Source of the DNA: Pseudomonas sp. TCU-HL1
GTDB lineage: Bacteria > Pseudomonadota > Gammaproteobacteria > Pseudomonadales > Pseudomonadaceae
Length of the DNA: 64,000 nt
Reading direction: 5' to 3'
NCBI RefSeq assembly: GCF_001708505.1
Contig: NZ_CP015992.1
Span: 4,340,001-4,404,000, forward strand
Under the pieces are notes generated by a model. It was not told where the DNA came from, did no database searches, and saw only the letters and a list, made by a program, of their open reading frames with translations. The position numbers and the translations under genes are program-made. Positions 49,926 to 57,654 of the stretch are shown piece after piece. Position 1 is the first letter of the stretch, and every line of letters starts with the position of its first letter.

Positions 49926-49995
49926 GGTCCAGATGATCCAGGTAGAGAATGAAGATAGCCCGTCGGAACCGGCGAGCTATACGCAAGGCTTATTA

Positions 49996-50007
49996 TTAGC
50001 TTGCTAA
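49996..50007. promoter_or_regulatory. TTAGC-TT-GCTAA palindrome upstream of the FUSC operon
   Basis: A short perfect inverted repeat in the AT-rich divergent promoter zone, 71 bases upstream of the FUSC start. It is the kind of site bound by a dimeric repressor of the efflux operon. Confidence 0.35.
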
Positions 50008-50061
50008 CATATTATCGTCCAGAGCTGCTCGCACGCTCGTCAGCTTCTCGTTGTTAATTAA

Positions 50062-50077
50062 TTAAATGAGCATTTAA
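50062..50077. promoter_or_regulatory. TTAAATG-AG-CATTTAA palindrome upstream of the TetR gene
   Basis: Exact 7-bp arms at 50062-50068 and 50071-50077, 27 bases before the ATG of the TetR gene. TetR-family repressors often bind such palindromes to control their own operon. Confidence 0.5.
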
Positions 50078-50103
50078 ATAAATTCATCCGCATCCGTCCG
50101 GAG

Positions 50104-50751
50104 ATGGTTACCGTGACCCGCCCCCGCTCCCCCGGCCGCCCCACCGGCGACTCCCAGCTCCAGCGCGAACGCTTGCTGGACGCCGCCCTCGAGGCCTTCG
50201 CTCACGTCGGCATCCAGGCCGCCAGCCTGCGCGGTATCGCCCAGCAGGCCGGCGTGACGCCCGCCCTGGTCAATTACTACTTCGGCAGCAAGGACCGCCT
50301 GGTGGATGCCATGGTGGAAGAACGTCTGCTGCCGTTGTTCCAGGCCATGGCCGAGCGCTTGCAGCACGCGGGCGACGACCCGCTGGAACTGGCCAGCGCC
50401 TTCGTGCGCGGCATGAGCGCCAACCTCAGCAGGAACCCCTGGCTACCTCCGCTCTGGGTTCGCGAAGTGCTCTGCGAGGGTGGCGTGCTGCGGGAGATGC
50501 TCAGCACCCGCTTCGCGCCCATGGTGCCCATGCTGCTGGCCCAGCGCTTTGCCGCAGCCCAGGCGAACGGCCGCCTCAACCCCGATCTCGACCCACGCCT
50601 GCTGGTGGTCTCGCTGGTCGGCCTGGTGATGTTGCCCTACGCCGCCGGGACGATCTGGCGCGGCATCTTCGCCAGCCCGGAACTGGGCGACGAAGCCATG
50701 ACGAAACACATCCTCGCCCTGCTGGAGCGCGGTCTGGAGGTGAAACCATGA
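50104..50751 (+). CDS. TetR/AcrR family regulator (CecR/YbiH-like)
   Basis: The 215-residue protein has a TetR helix-turn-helix at residues about 18-64 (RERLLDAALEAFAHVGIQAA, LRGIAQQAGVTPALVNYYFGSKD) and a C-terminal CecR-type domain with PWLPPLWVREVLCEGG. It is the first gene of an operon with an adaptor, an ABC ATPase and an ABC permease, the order of cecR-ybhGFSR in E. coli. It probably represses this exporter operon through the palindrome upstream. Confidence 0.88.
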   Translation: MVTVTRPRSPGRPTGDSQLQRERLLDAALEAFAHVGIQAASLRGIAQQAGVTPALVNYYFGSKDRLVDAMVEERLLPLFQAMAERLQHAGDDPLELASAFVRGMSANLSRNPWLPPLWVREVLCEGGVLREMLSTRFAPMVPMLLAQRFAAAQANGRLNPDLDPRLLVVSLVGLVMLPYAAGTIWRGIFASPELGDEAMTKHILALLERGLEVKP

Positions 50752-51710
50752 AGCGCCTGCTCGCCGGCCTGCTGGCTTGCGCCCTCCTGGCCGGCTGCGA
50801 AGACCCGGCCGGGGAACCGCTGCTCGGCACCCTTGAATGGGACCGCATCGGCCTGCCCGCCGAAGCCTCGGAAACCATCCTCGCCTGGCGCGTGGCCGAA
50901 GGCGACCCCGTACAGGAAGGCCAACTGCTGCTGGAGCTGGACCCGCGCCGCACTGACGCCCGCGTCAAGGAAGCCGAAGGCGATGTCGGCCAGGCCAAGG
51001 CGCGGCTCGACGAACTCAACAATGGCGCCCGCAGCGAAACCCTGGACGCCTCCCGCGCCACCCTCAGCCGTAACCGCGCCGAACTCACCGACGCCGAACG
51101 CAACTTCCAACGCATCGCCGCGCTCTACCAGCGCCGCCAGGTGGCCATCGCCGAACTGGACCGTGCTCGCGCCGCCCGCGACCAGGCACGCGCAGCGGTG
51201 AACAACGCCGACGCCCAGTTGCGCGAACTCACCAACGGCACCCGCCCGGAACAGATAGAGCAGGCCACTGCGGTGCTCCAGGCCGCCCAGGGCCGCCTGG
51301 CGCAGCTGCAGGTCACGCGCGAGCACCTCAGCCTGCGCGCACCCCGCGCCGGCCGGGTGGACGCCCTGCCCTTCAAGCCCGGTGACCAGCCTCCGGTGAA
51401 CGCCGAGCTGGTCAGCCTGCTGGTGGGTGCATCGCCTTACGCGCGGGTTTACGTGCCGGCCTCGGTGCGCCCGCAGATCGCCATCGGCGATGCGTTGAAA
51501 GTGAAGGTGGAAGGCGTCGCCGAGCCCTTCGATGCCACTGTGCGCAGCATCGCCAGCGAATCCAGCTTCACCCCCTACTTCGCCCTGACCGGCGACGACG
51601 CCAGCCGCCTGGTCTACCGCGCCGAACTGGTGCTGCAGGGCGAGGCGGCACGCAAGCTGCCCGCCGGCCTGCCGGTGCAGGCGGAGCGAGTGCCCCATGA
51701 ACAGCCATGA
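50748..51710 (+). CDS. HlyD-family lipoprotein adaptor of an ABC exporter (YbhG-like)
   Basis: The 320-residue protein has a lipoprotein signal with lipobox LLAGC (Cys at about residue 17). The domains are barrel-sandwich halves (ASETILAWRVAEGDPVQEGQ and LSLRAPRAGRVDALPFKPGD) around a long coiled coil (about residues 70-180). It overlaps the TetR gene by four bases and the ATPase gene by 14. It bridges the inner-membrane ABC exporter to an outer-membrane channel encoded elsewhere. Confidence 0.85.
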   Translation: MKRLLAGLLACALLAGCEDPAGEPLLGTLEWDRIGLPAEASETILAWRVAEGDPVQEGQLLLELDPRRTDARVKEAEGDVGQAKARLDELNNGARSETLDASRATLSRNRAELTDAERNFQRIAALYQRRQVAIAELDRARAARDQARAAVNNADAQLRELTNGTRPEQIEQATAVLQAAQGRLAQLQVTREHLSLRAPRAGRVDALPFKPGDQPPVNAELVSLLVGASPYARVYVPASVRPQIAIGDALKVKVEGVAEPFDATVRSIASESSFTPYFALTGDDASRLVYRAELVLQGEAARKLPAGLPVQAERVPHEQP

Positions 51711-52644
51711 CGCGGTGATCCGCGCCAGCGGACTGACCAAGCGTTTCGGCCAGCTCACCGCCGTCGACGGGCTGAACCTGCACGTCAACCGCGCCGAGGT
51801 GTTCGGCTTCCTCGGCCCCAACGGCAGCGGCAAGTCCACCACCATCCGCATGCTCTGCGGCCTGTTGCTGCCCAGCGCCGGCGAGATCGAGGTACTCGGC
51901 TGCCGCATCCCGCAGGACGCCGAAGCGCTGAAACGGCGCATCGGCTACATGACCCAGAAGTTCTCTCTCTACGAAGACCTGACGGTGAGCGAGAACCTGG
52001 AATTCCTCGCCACCGTGCAGGGACTGGACCGCCGCGAAGCGCGCCAGCGCATCGACGAGCTACTGGAACGCTACTGGCTGGCAGACCGTCCCAAGCAGCT
52101 CGCCGGCACCCTGAGCGGAGGCCAGAAACAGCGCCTGGCCCTGGCCGGCGCCGTGCTGCACAAGCCCGACCTGCTGCTGCTCGACGAACCCACCAGCGCC
52201 GTCGACCCGCAGTCGCGCCGGGAGTTCTGGGACTCGCTGTTCGAGCTGGCCGAAGCCGGCACCACCCTGCTGGTGTCCACCCATTACATGGACGAAGCCG
52301 AACGCTGCACCCGCCTCGGCATCCTCGACGCCGGCCGCCTGGTGGCCGACGGCAGCCCCGCCGAACTGATGGCCGCCCTGCCCGGCCGGCCGCTGGTGGT
52401 GGAGTGCGCCCAGCCACGCCAGGCCCAGCGCGCCCTGCAAGGCGCCGGGGAAATCATCGCCGTGGCGCAGATCGGCGCCTCGCTGCGGGTGCTCAGCGCC
52501 GTCGGCGATGCCCGCGAGCGCATCGCCCGGCACCTCTCCGCCCAAGGCATCGACGCTGAAGTGAAAGACACCGAGGCCAACCTCGAAGACGTGTTCGTCG
52601 CCGTCACCCACCGTCCGCTGGAGCGGACCGGAGCGCCGTCATGA
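51697..52644 (+). CDS. ABC transporter ATP-binding protein (drug/lipid exporter type)
   Basis: The 315-residue ATPase has Walker A GPNGSGKST, Q-loop MTQKFSLY, signature LSGGQKQRLALA, Walker B LLLLDEPTSAVDP and the switch His in STHYMDE. Unlike E. coli YbhF, which carries two ATPase domains, only one is present, so it should work as a homodimer. A C-terminal regulatory extension follows (DVFVAVTHR). It overlaps both neighbouring genes. Confidence 0.9.
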   Translation: MNSHDAVIRASGLTKRFGQLTAVDGLNLHVNRAEVFGFLGPNGSGKSTTIRMLCGLLLPSAGEIEVLGCRIPQDAEALKRRIGYMTQKFSLYEDLTVSENLEFLATVQGLDRREARQRIDELLERYWLADRPKQLAGTLSGGQKQRLALAGAVLHKPDLLLLDEPTSAVDPQSRREFWDSLFELAEAGTTLLVSTHYMDEAERCTRLGILDAGRLVADGSPAELMAALPGRPLVVECAQPRQAQRALQGAGEIIAVAQIGASLRVLSAVGDARERIARHLSAQGIDAEVKDTEANLEDVFVAVTHRPLERTGAPS

Positions 52645-53720
52645 ACCTGCGCCGCCTGGGCGCCATCGTCCTCAAGGAACTGCGCCAGCTGCGCCGCGAT
52701 CGCCTCACCTTCGCCATGATCGTCGGCATCCCGATCATGCAGCTGGTGCTCTTCGGCTACGCCATCAACATGGACGTGCGCGGCCTGCACGCCGCCGTGC
52801 TGGACCAGGCCGACACGGCCCGCTCCCGCGAGGTGGTGGCCGAACTCGGCGCCAGCCAGGTGCTGGACTTCCGCTACCAGCTCGCCACACCGCAAGAGCT
52901 GGACAAGCTGCTGCGCGAAGGCAGCATCAGCGCCGCCCTGGTGGTGCCGTCGGACTTCGAGGCGCGCCTGCAACGCAAGGACCGCCCACCGCTGCAACTG
53001 GTGGTGGATGGCTCCGACCAGGTGGTGCAAGCCTCGGCGCGACAGCTGGCGGCCTACCCGCTGCCTGGCTGGCCGAACCTAACCGGCGTGCAGGTGGTGA
53101 ACTTCTACAACCCGGAACGCCTCGCGCCGCTGAATACCGTGCCGGGGCTGATCGGCGTGATCCTCACCATGACCATGGTGCTGTTCACCGCCATCGCCCT
53201 GGTGCGCGAACGGGAACGCGGCAACATGGAGCTCTTGATCACCACGCCGGTTTCACCCTGGGAGCTGACCCTGGGCAAAGTGCTGCCCTTCGTCGGTATC
53301 GGCCTGGTGCAGGTGACGGTGATCCTGCTGGTGGGGCTGTGGCTGTTCGAAGTGCCGGTGCGCGGCTCGCTGCTGGAACTCTACGCGGCGTCCCTGGTGT
53401 TCATCTTCGCCAGTCTGACCCTGGGGGTGTTCATCTCCACCCTGGCACGCAGCCAGTTCCAGGCGATGCAGATGGCCTTCTTCACCTTCCTGCCGCAGAT
53501 CCTGCTGTCCGGCTTCATGTTCCCCTTCGCCGGCATGCCGAAGGCGGCACAGTGGATTGCCGAAATCCTGCCGCTGACCCACTTCCTGCGCCTGACCCGC
53601 GGCATCATGCTGCGCGGCGCGGGCCTGGCCGACCTCTGGCTGGAGCTGGCGGTGCTGGCGGTGTTCACCCTGGTGATGCTCAGCGTTGCGGTGATGCGGG
53701 TGCACAAGCGGCTGGATTGA
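52641..53720 (+). CDS. ABC-2 type exporter permease (YbhS/YhhJ-like)
   Basis: The 359-residue permease has an N-terminal transmembrane helix, a large periplasmic domain (about residues 45-165) and five further helices (about 170-355). RERERGNMELLITTPVSPWEL and LSGFMFPFAGMP are typical of ABC2_membrane_3 proteins. Related operons usually contain two permease genes; here only one is present and an IS110 element begins about 30 bases after its stop, so a second gene may have been lost or the permease forms a homodimer. Confidence 0.88.
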   Translation: MNLRRLGAIVLKELRQLRRDRLTFAMIVGIPIMQLVLFGYAINMDVRGLHAAVLDQADTARSREVVAELGASQVLDFRYQLATPQELDKLLREGSISAALVVPSDFEARLQRKDRPPLQLVVDGSDQVVQASARQLAAYPLPGWPNLTGVQVVNFYNPERLAPLNTVPGLIGVILTMTMVLFTAIALVRERERGNMELLITTPVSPWELTLGKVLPFVGIGLVQVTVILLVGLWLFEVPVRGSLLELYAASLVFIFASLTLGVFISTLARSQFQAMQMAFFTFLPQILLSGFMFPFAGMPKAAQWIAEILPLTHFLRLTRGIMLRGAGLADLWLELAVLAVFTLVMLSVAVMRVHKRLD

Positions 53721-53825
53721 TAAGCGACCACCCGGGGCGCTTCTCTGTAGATCCTATGCAAAGGCCGCCCGCACGCCGATTCTTAATCCGGGGGATAGAA
53801 GGTTTGGCCCAGAGGAGGAATCGAC

Positions 53826-54971
53826 ATGCGAACGGCCTACGTTGAACAGCATAGTGCGAACGAACCGGTCTTGGCAGTGGCGCTGGAGTTGGCCAGGGCC
53901 AGTTGGAAAGTGGCGCTGAGTGATGCCCGGCGCGCCCCCCGGCTGAAGACAGTCGACGCACCGCAACCCCTGGCGCGCCTGGAGCAGGTGGTGCAAACGA
54001 TCGCGGAGACGCGCGCGCTCTGGGCGTTGCCAGCGTCCGCCAGAGTGGTCGTGGTGTATGAAGCGGGCCAGGATGGCTTCTGGCTACAGCGCGCCTTGCA
54101 GGCGCGTGCGCTGGAGGTCCTGGTGATCGATCCAGCGAGCCTGCTGATGGCGCGGCGGAGGCGTCTGGCCAAGACTGACCGGCTGGACGCCTTGCGCCTG
54201 GTGGAGGCCCTGCTGGCCTGGCTGCGTGGCGAGCAGCGGCGTTTTCAGGTGGTGTGCCCGCCCAGCGTCGAGGACGAGGATCGCCGGCACTGGGGGCGCG
54301 AGCGCCAGCAGTTGCAGCGCGAGCTGCAGCAGCACCGCAACCGGATCGAGAAGCTGCTGGCGACGGTGGGCTGCTGGACCCGGCTGGATCGTGCCGGCCG
54401 CCAACAACTGGCCGAGGGCACGCTGCAGGACTGGGCTGGCCAGGCGCTGGGGGCGGCGCTGCAGGCCCGCCTGCAGCGGGAGCTGCAACGCTGGCAGGAG
54501 GCCCGGACCCAGCTGCGGCGGCTGGAGCACGAACACGCGCAGCGCTTCGGCACCCGCCAGGCCGAACAAGTGGCGCGACTGAGCCAGTTGCGCGGCATCG
54601 GCACCGTCGGCGCCCGGCAACTGGTACTCGAGCTGTTCTGGCGGCAGTTTCGCAACCGCCGTCAGTTGGGGGCCTGCGTTGGCCTGGTGCCCTCGCCCTA
54701 CGACAGCGGCACGCTGCGGGTCGACCAGGGCATCAGCAAGCAGGGTAATCCCCGGGTCCGCGCGCTGCTGGTCGAACAGGCCTGGCTATGGCTGCACTAC
54801 CAGCCGAACAGCGCCCTCAGCCACTGGTTCGCCAAGAAGGCCGGCGGTGATTGCCGTCGCAGTCGACGGGTAGCGATCGTGGCCCTGGCGCGACGCCTGG
54901 TGATCGCCTTGTGGCGCTACCTGGAGCGCGGTGAGCTGCCGGCGGGTGCAACACTGAAAGCCGTGCCCTGA
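53826..54971 (+). CDS. IS110 family transposase (recombinase)
   Basis: The 381-residue protein has the two IS110 domains: an N-terminal RuvC-like DEDD domain and a C-terminal transposase_20 domain (HhH motif LRGIGTVGARQLVLE, then QGISKQGNPRVRALLVEQAWLW with the catalytic Ser). Visible acidic residues are YEAGQDGFWLQ and KTDRLDALRL. At the first DEDD position the text is VALELARASW, so Glu seems to stand in place of Asp. A strong AGGAGG precedes the ATG. Length is normal and no frameshift is seen, so it may be active. Confidence 0.9.
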   Translation: MRTAYVEQHSANEPVLAVALELARASWKVALSDARRAPRLKTVDAPQPLARLEQVVQTIAETRALWALPASARVVVVYEAGQDGFWLQRALQARALEVLVIDPASLLMARRRRLAKTDRLDALRLVEALLAWLRGEQRRFQVVCPPSVEDEDRRHWGRERQQLQRELQQHRNRIEKLLATVGCWTRLDRAGRQQLAEGTLQDWAGQALGAALQARLQRELQRWQEARTQLRRLEHEHAQRFGTRQAEQVARLSQLRGIGTVGARQLVLELFWRQFRNRRQLGACVGLVPSPYDSGTLRVDQGISKQGNPRVRALLVEQAWLWLHYQPNSALSHWFAKKAGGDCRRSRRVAIVALARRLVIALWRYLERGELPAGATLKAVP

Positions 54972-55200
54972 CACCACCACTCAGCCAGCGAGCCGCGACG
55001 AAAGAGTTACGCAGTCAACACGCCCGTAATTCGCCCGGGTCATCAGCGCGATGACCGATCTTGTAGAAAGGGTGTGGTGCAAAGGGGTATGCCTGAGCGC
55101 AACGCGCAAGCAGGATCGTGTTGGTCCTCGTGACCAGCGGATAGAAGGTGGTGAGACGCTAGGTCTCACGAGCAGCATGCCCCGCTGCCTTGATGCGTGC
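54972..55200 (+). ncRNA. Candidate bridge RNA region of the IS110-family element
   Basis: The 3' noncoding end contains a chain of perfect short hairpins: GGTCATC/GATGACC (55038-55056), TGGTC/GACCA (55122-55136), GTGAGAC/GTCTCAC (55151-55169) and GCAGC/GCTGC (55172-55188), with open loops between. IS110-family elements encode a structured bridge RNA in a noncoding end; for the IS1111 subgroup this lies downstream of the transposase. The target- and donor-binding loops have not been assigned. Confidence 0.45.
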
Positions 55201-55251
55201 CCCAAGTCATGAATCGGAGGAACAGGCCTTGACACCGAGATCTTCATAGAA

Positions 55252-55340
55252 GGGGCGAATTCATTCGCCAAGCAGGCCGAAGGTCTGCCGAGAATTCACT
55301 CAGGGGCAGCTCCGCCGCCCTTGGCGAATGAATTCGCCCC
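55252..55340. repeat. Perfect 19-bp inverted repeat of the GGGGCGAATTC family
   Basis: GGGGCGAATTCATTCGCCA (55252-55270) and TGGCGAATGAATTCGCCCC (55322-55340) are exact reverse complements around a 51-base spacer. It lies between the IS110 element and the FAD oxidoreductase gene and may have been the insertion target. Confidence 0.75.
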
Positions 55341-55369
55341 TACACAGGCATTCCCATTCGTTACCCGGC

Positions 55370-56500
55370 TCAGCCCAGCAACCCCGCCATGGTCCGCTCA
55401 CCCAGGGCCGGGCCGATGCTCATGCCCACGCCACTGTGCATCAGCACGGCGGTCACGCCTGGCGCGGCCTTGAGCACCGAGAAAGGCCCGGGCCCGCGGG
55501 CGCCATAGACGCCCTGCCAGCGCTCCACTACCTGAAGTCGCGTGCCCAGGGTGTGTTCGGCCAGCGCCAGCATGAGCTCGTCCACCGCTTCGGCGTTGAA
55601 GGGCGAAGCGTCACTGCCGTAGTGGTGGGAGTCTCCGACGATCAGCTCGCCATGGGGCGTCGGACTGACCAGCAGGTGAATGCCGTGTTCTTCCAGCTCC
55701 GGCTGCTCGTTCTGGATCTGCTCGCGGATGGCCTCGGCTTCCGGCAGGTCGGCGAACGCGCCGTAGTGCACGCAGCTCAGGCCCGTGAGCACCGCCTGGT
55801 TCAGGCCGAAATCGCGTTCGGGTCGCACCCGCAGCATCTGCAGGCGGCACACCTGCGGCTGCAGCGGTGCGATTTGCTCGGCCAGCAGGGTCTGGTAGTC
55901 ATGCCCCGAGCAGACGACGATCTGCTCCGCGCGGCAGCTGCCCGTCGTGCTGTGGATAACCCCGGGTTCAACATCGCGCACCAGGGTGGAGAAATGGAAT
56001 TCGACGCCATGCTCGCGGCGCAGGTAGTCCACCAGCGCGGGAATGGCCTCGCGGGAATAGATCTGCTGGTCGTCCAGCCCCAGCAGCGCAGCGCGGTGGT
56101 GGCTGAACTGGCCCTGGTAAAGGTCGTGCAGGGGTTCACCACGCAACAGTTCGACGCGATAACCGTGCTGGGGGGCGCGTACTTCGCAGAAGGCTTCCAG
56201 CAGCTCTTCTTCGGCGCGAGTACGAGCAAACAGCAACGAACCGTTGCGGCGGATCTGGAAACCGGCGGCCTCGGCCCAACCGGCCCAGATTTCACGGCTT
56301 TCCTTGGCAAGCGCATGCATGGGGCCTGGCGGCTGGCCGGTGACCAGGGCCTGGCCGAAGTTGCGCACCGACGCGCCCAGCGGCGTGGCGCTGCGTTCGA
56401 AGACGCTGACGCGCAGGCCGCGACGGGCGGCGGCGTAGGCGTGGGAAAGGCCGAGGATGCCGGCGCCGACGATGGCGATATCGGTGTCTTGGAGGGGCAT
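55370..56500 (-). CDS. FAD-dependent oxidoreductase of the phosphonate-associated TIGR03364 type
   Basis: The 376-residue DAO-like flavoprotein has the Rossmann motif IVGAGILGLSHAYAAARRG at the N-terminus, VRNFGQALVTGQPPGPM nearby, and a C-terminal GVYGARGPGPFSV and MHSGVGMSIGP. This matches the FAD oxidoreductases found in 2-aminoethylphosphonate gene clusters, some of which oxidise AEP or N-methyl-AEP to phosphonoacetaldehyde. It is the last gene of the uptake operon, 94 bases behind the binding-protein gene. ATG 56500 follows AGGAGAACCC. Substrate is inferred from context. Confidence 0.8.
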   Translation of the reverse strand: MPLQDTDIAIVGAGILGLSHAYAAARRGLRVSVFERSATPLGASVRNFGQALVTGQPPGPMHALAKESREIWAGWAEAAGFQIRRNGSLLFARTRAEEELLEAFCEVRAPQHGYRVELLRGEPLHDLYQGQFSHHRAALLGLDDQQIYSREAIPALVDYLRREHGVEFHFSTLVRDVEPGVIHSTTGSCRAEQIVVCSGHDYQTLLAEQIAPLQPQVCRLQMLRVRPERDFGLNQAVLTGLSCVHYGAFADLPEAEAIREQIQNEQPELEEHGIHLLVSPTPHGELIVGDSHHYGSDASPFNAEAVDELMLALAEHTLGTRLQVVERWQGVYGARGPGPFSVLKAAPGVTAVLMHSGVGMSIGPALGERTMAGLLG

Positions 56501-56546
56501 TGGGTTCTCCTGAAAAGAGGAGCCCACCCCGTTGCCCTCTCCCCGG

Positions 56547-56568
56547 CCCTCTCCCTGAAGGGAGAGGG
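56547..56568. repeat. CCCTCTCCC / GGGAGAGGG hairpin
   Basis: A 9-bp perfect stem with a TGAA loop between the binding-protein and oxidoreductase genes, nearly identical to the hairpin at 24535-24557. In the operon it could reduce expression of the downstream gene or stabilise the upstream mRNA. Confidence 0.55.
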
Positions 56569-56594
56569 GGAAAAGCACGGAGTGGGCGCGGGTG

Positions 56595-57614
56595 TTACTG
56601 CGGCAGCTTCTCGGACTTGCCGTCGTAGCGCTTGCGCCATTCGGCGAGGATCTGGTCGCGGTTCTGCGAGGCCCAGGCGAAGTCGTTCTTGATCAGGCGC
56701 TGTTCGTAGTCAGCCGGCAGTTCGGTCTGCGGCTTGGCGATGCCTGGGGCTGCGAGCACGGCGAAGTTTTCCTTGTACAGCTCCATGGCCGCCGGGCTGG
56801 CGGAGAAGTCGGCGAGTTTCTTCGCGGCTTCAAGCTGGTCGGTGCCCTTGACGATACCGGTGGCTTCGATTTCCCAGCCAAGGCCTTCCTTGGGCAGGAC
56901 GATGTCCAGCGGGGCGCCCTGGCGCTTGAGCTGCACAGCCGGGTACTCGAAGGAGATGCCGATGGGGAACTCGCCGGCGGCGGCCAGCTTGCACGGCTTG
57001 GAGCCGGAATGGACGTATTGGCCGATGTTCTGGTGCAGGCCATCCATGTAGGTCCAGCCCTGCTTCTCGCCGAAGGTCTGCAGCCAGGCGCTGACGTCGA
57101 GGAAGCCGGTGCCGGAGGACGCCGGGTTCGGCATCACGATCTTGCCCTTGTACTCGGGCTTGGTCAGGTCTTCCCAGCTGTTGGGCTTGCTCAGGCCCTG
57201 CTTCTCGGCTTCCACGGTGTTGAAGCAGATGGTGGCGGCCCACACGTCCATGCCCACCCAGGCCGGCGGGTTGGCGGCGTCGCGGTAGTTGGCGCCGATG
57301 GTTTCCAGGTGCTTGGGCGCGTACTTCTCCAGCATGCCCTGCGCATCGAGGATGGCCAGGCTGGAAGCGGCCAGGCCCCAGACGGCGTCGGCCTGCGGGC
57401 GGTCCTTCTCGGCCAACAGCTTGGCGGTGATGATGCCGGTGGAGTCACGTACCCACTTGATCTCGATATCCGGGTTCTGCGCTTCGAAGGCCTTCTTATA
57501 GGCCGACAGCTGCTCGGCTTCCAGGGCGGTGTAAACGGTCAGCTCGGTAGCGGCCTGGGCCTGGAGGCTGAAGCCGGCCATTACGGCGGCGGCGAGGGCG
57601 AGGCGTTTGAACAT
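56595..57614 (-). CDS. Putative 2-aminoethylphosphonate ABC transporter substrate-binding protein
   Basis: The 339-residue periplasmic protein has a signal peptide (cleavage near AQAA-TE) and an iron/phosphonate-type binding fold: ELTVYTALEAEQLSAYKKAF, IEIKWVRDSTGIITAKLLAE, NPASSGTGFLDVSAWLQTFG. It matches the AepX/PhnS-type proteins that bind AEP. It lies 40 bases behind the permease gene. The fold is shared with ferric-iron binding proteins, but the gene company supports phosphonate. Confidence 0.82.
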   Translation of the reverse strand: MFKRLALAAAVMAGFSLQAQAATELTVYTALEAEQLSAYKKAFEAQNPDIEIKWVRDSTGIITAKLLAEKDRPQADAVWGLAASSLAILDAQGMLEKYAPKHLETIGANYRDAANPPAWVGMDVWAATICFNTVEAEKQGLSKPNSWEDLTKPEYKGKIVMPNPASSGTGFLDVSAWLQTFGEKQGWTYMDGLHQNIGQYVHSGSKPCKLAAAGEFPIGISFEYPAVQLKRQGAPLDIVLPKEGLGWEIEATGIVKGTDQLEAAKKLADFSASPAAMELYKENFAVLAAPGIAKPQTELPADYEQRLIKNDFAWASQNRDQILAEWRKRYDGKSEKLPQ

Positions 57615-57654
57615 GGAAAGCTCCTTGTCGGGATTGGCTAGCGGTTGTGGTTAT

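Larger units (their letters stand above)
53750..55251 (+). mobile_element. IS110-family insertion sequence
   Basis: The element includes one transposase gene (53826-54971), about 75 bases of 5' noncoding DNA and about 280 bases of 3' noncoding DNA rich in hairpins. There are no terminal inverted repeats, as usual for IS110. The right edge abuts a REP-like inverted repeat that begins at 55252. The words GGATAGAAGGT occur near both ends (53793-53803 and 55139-55149). A long 3' noncoding end is the arrangement reported for the IS1111 subgroup. Exact ends are not determined. Confidence 0.65.
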
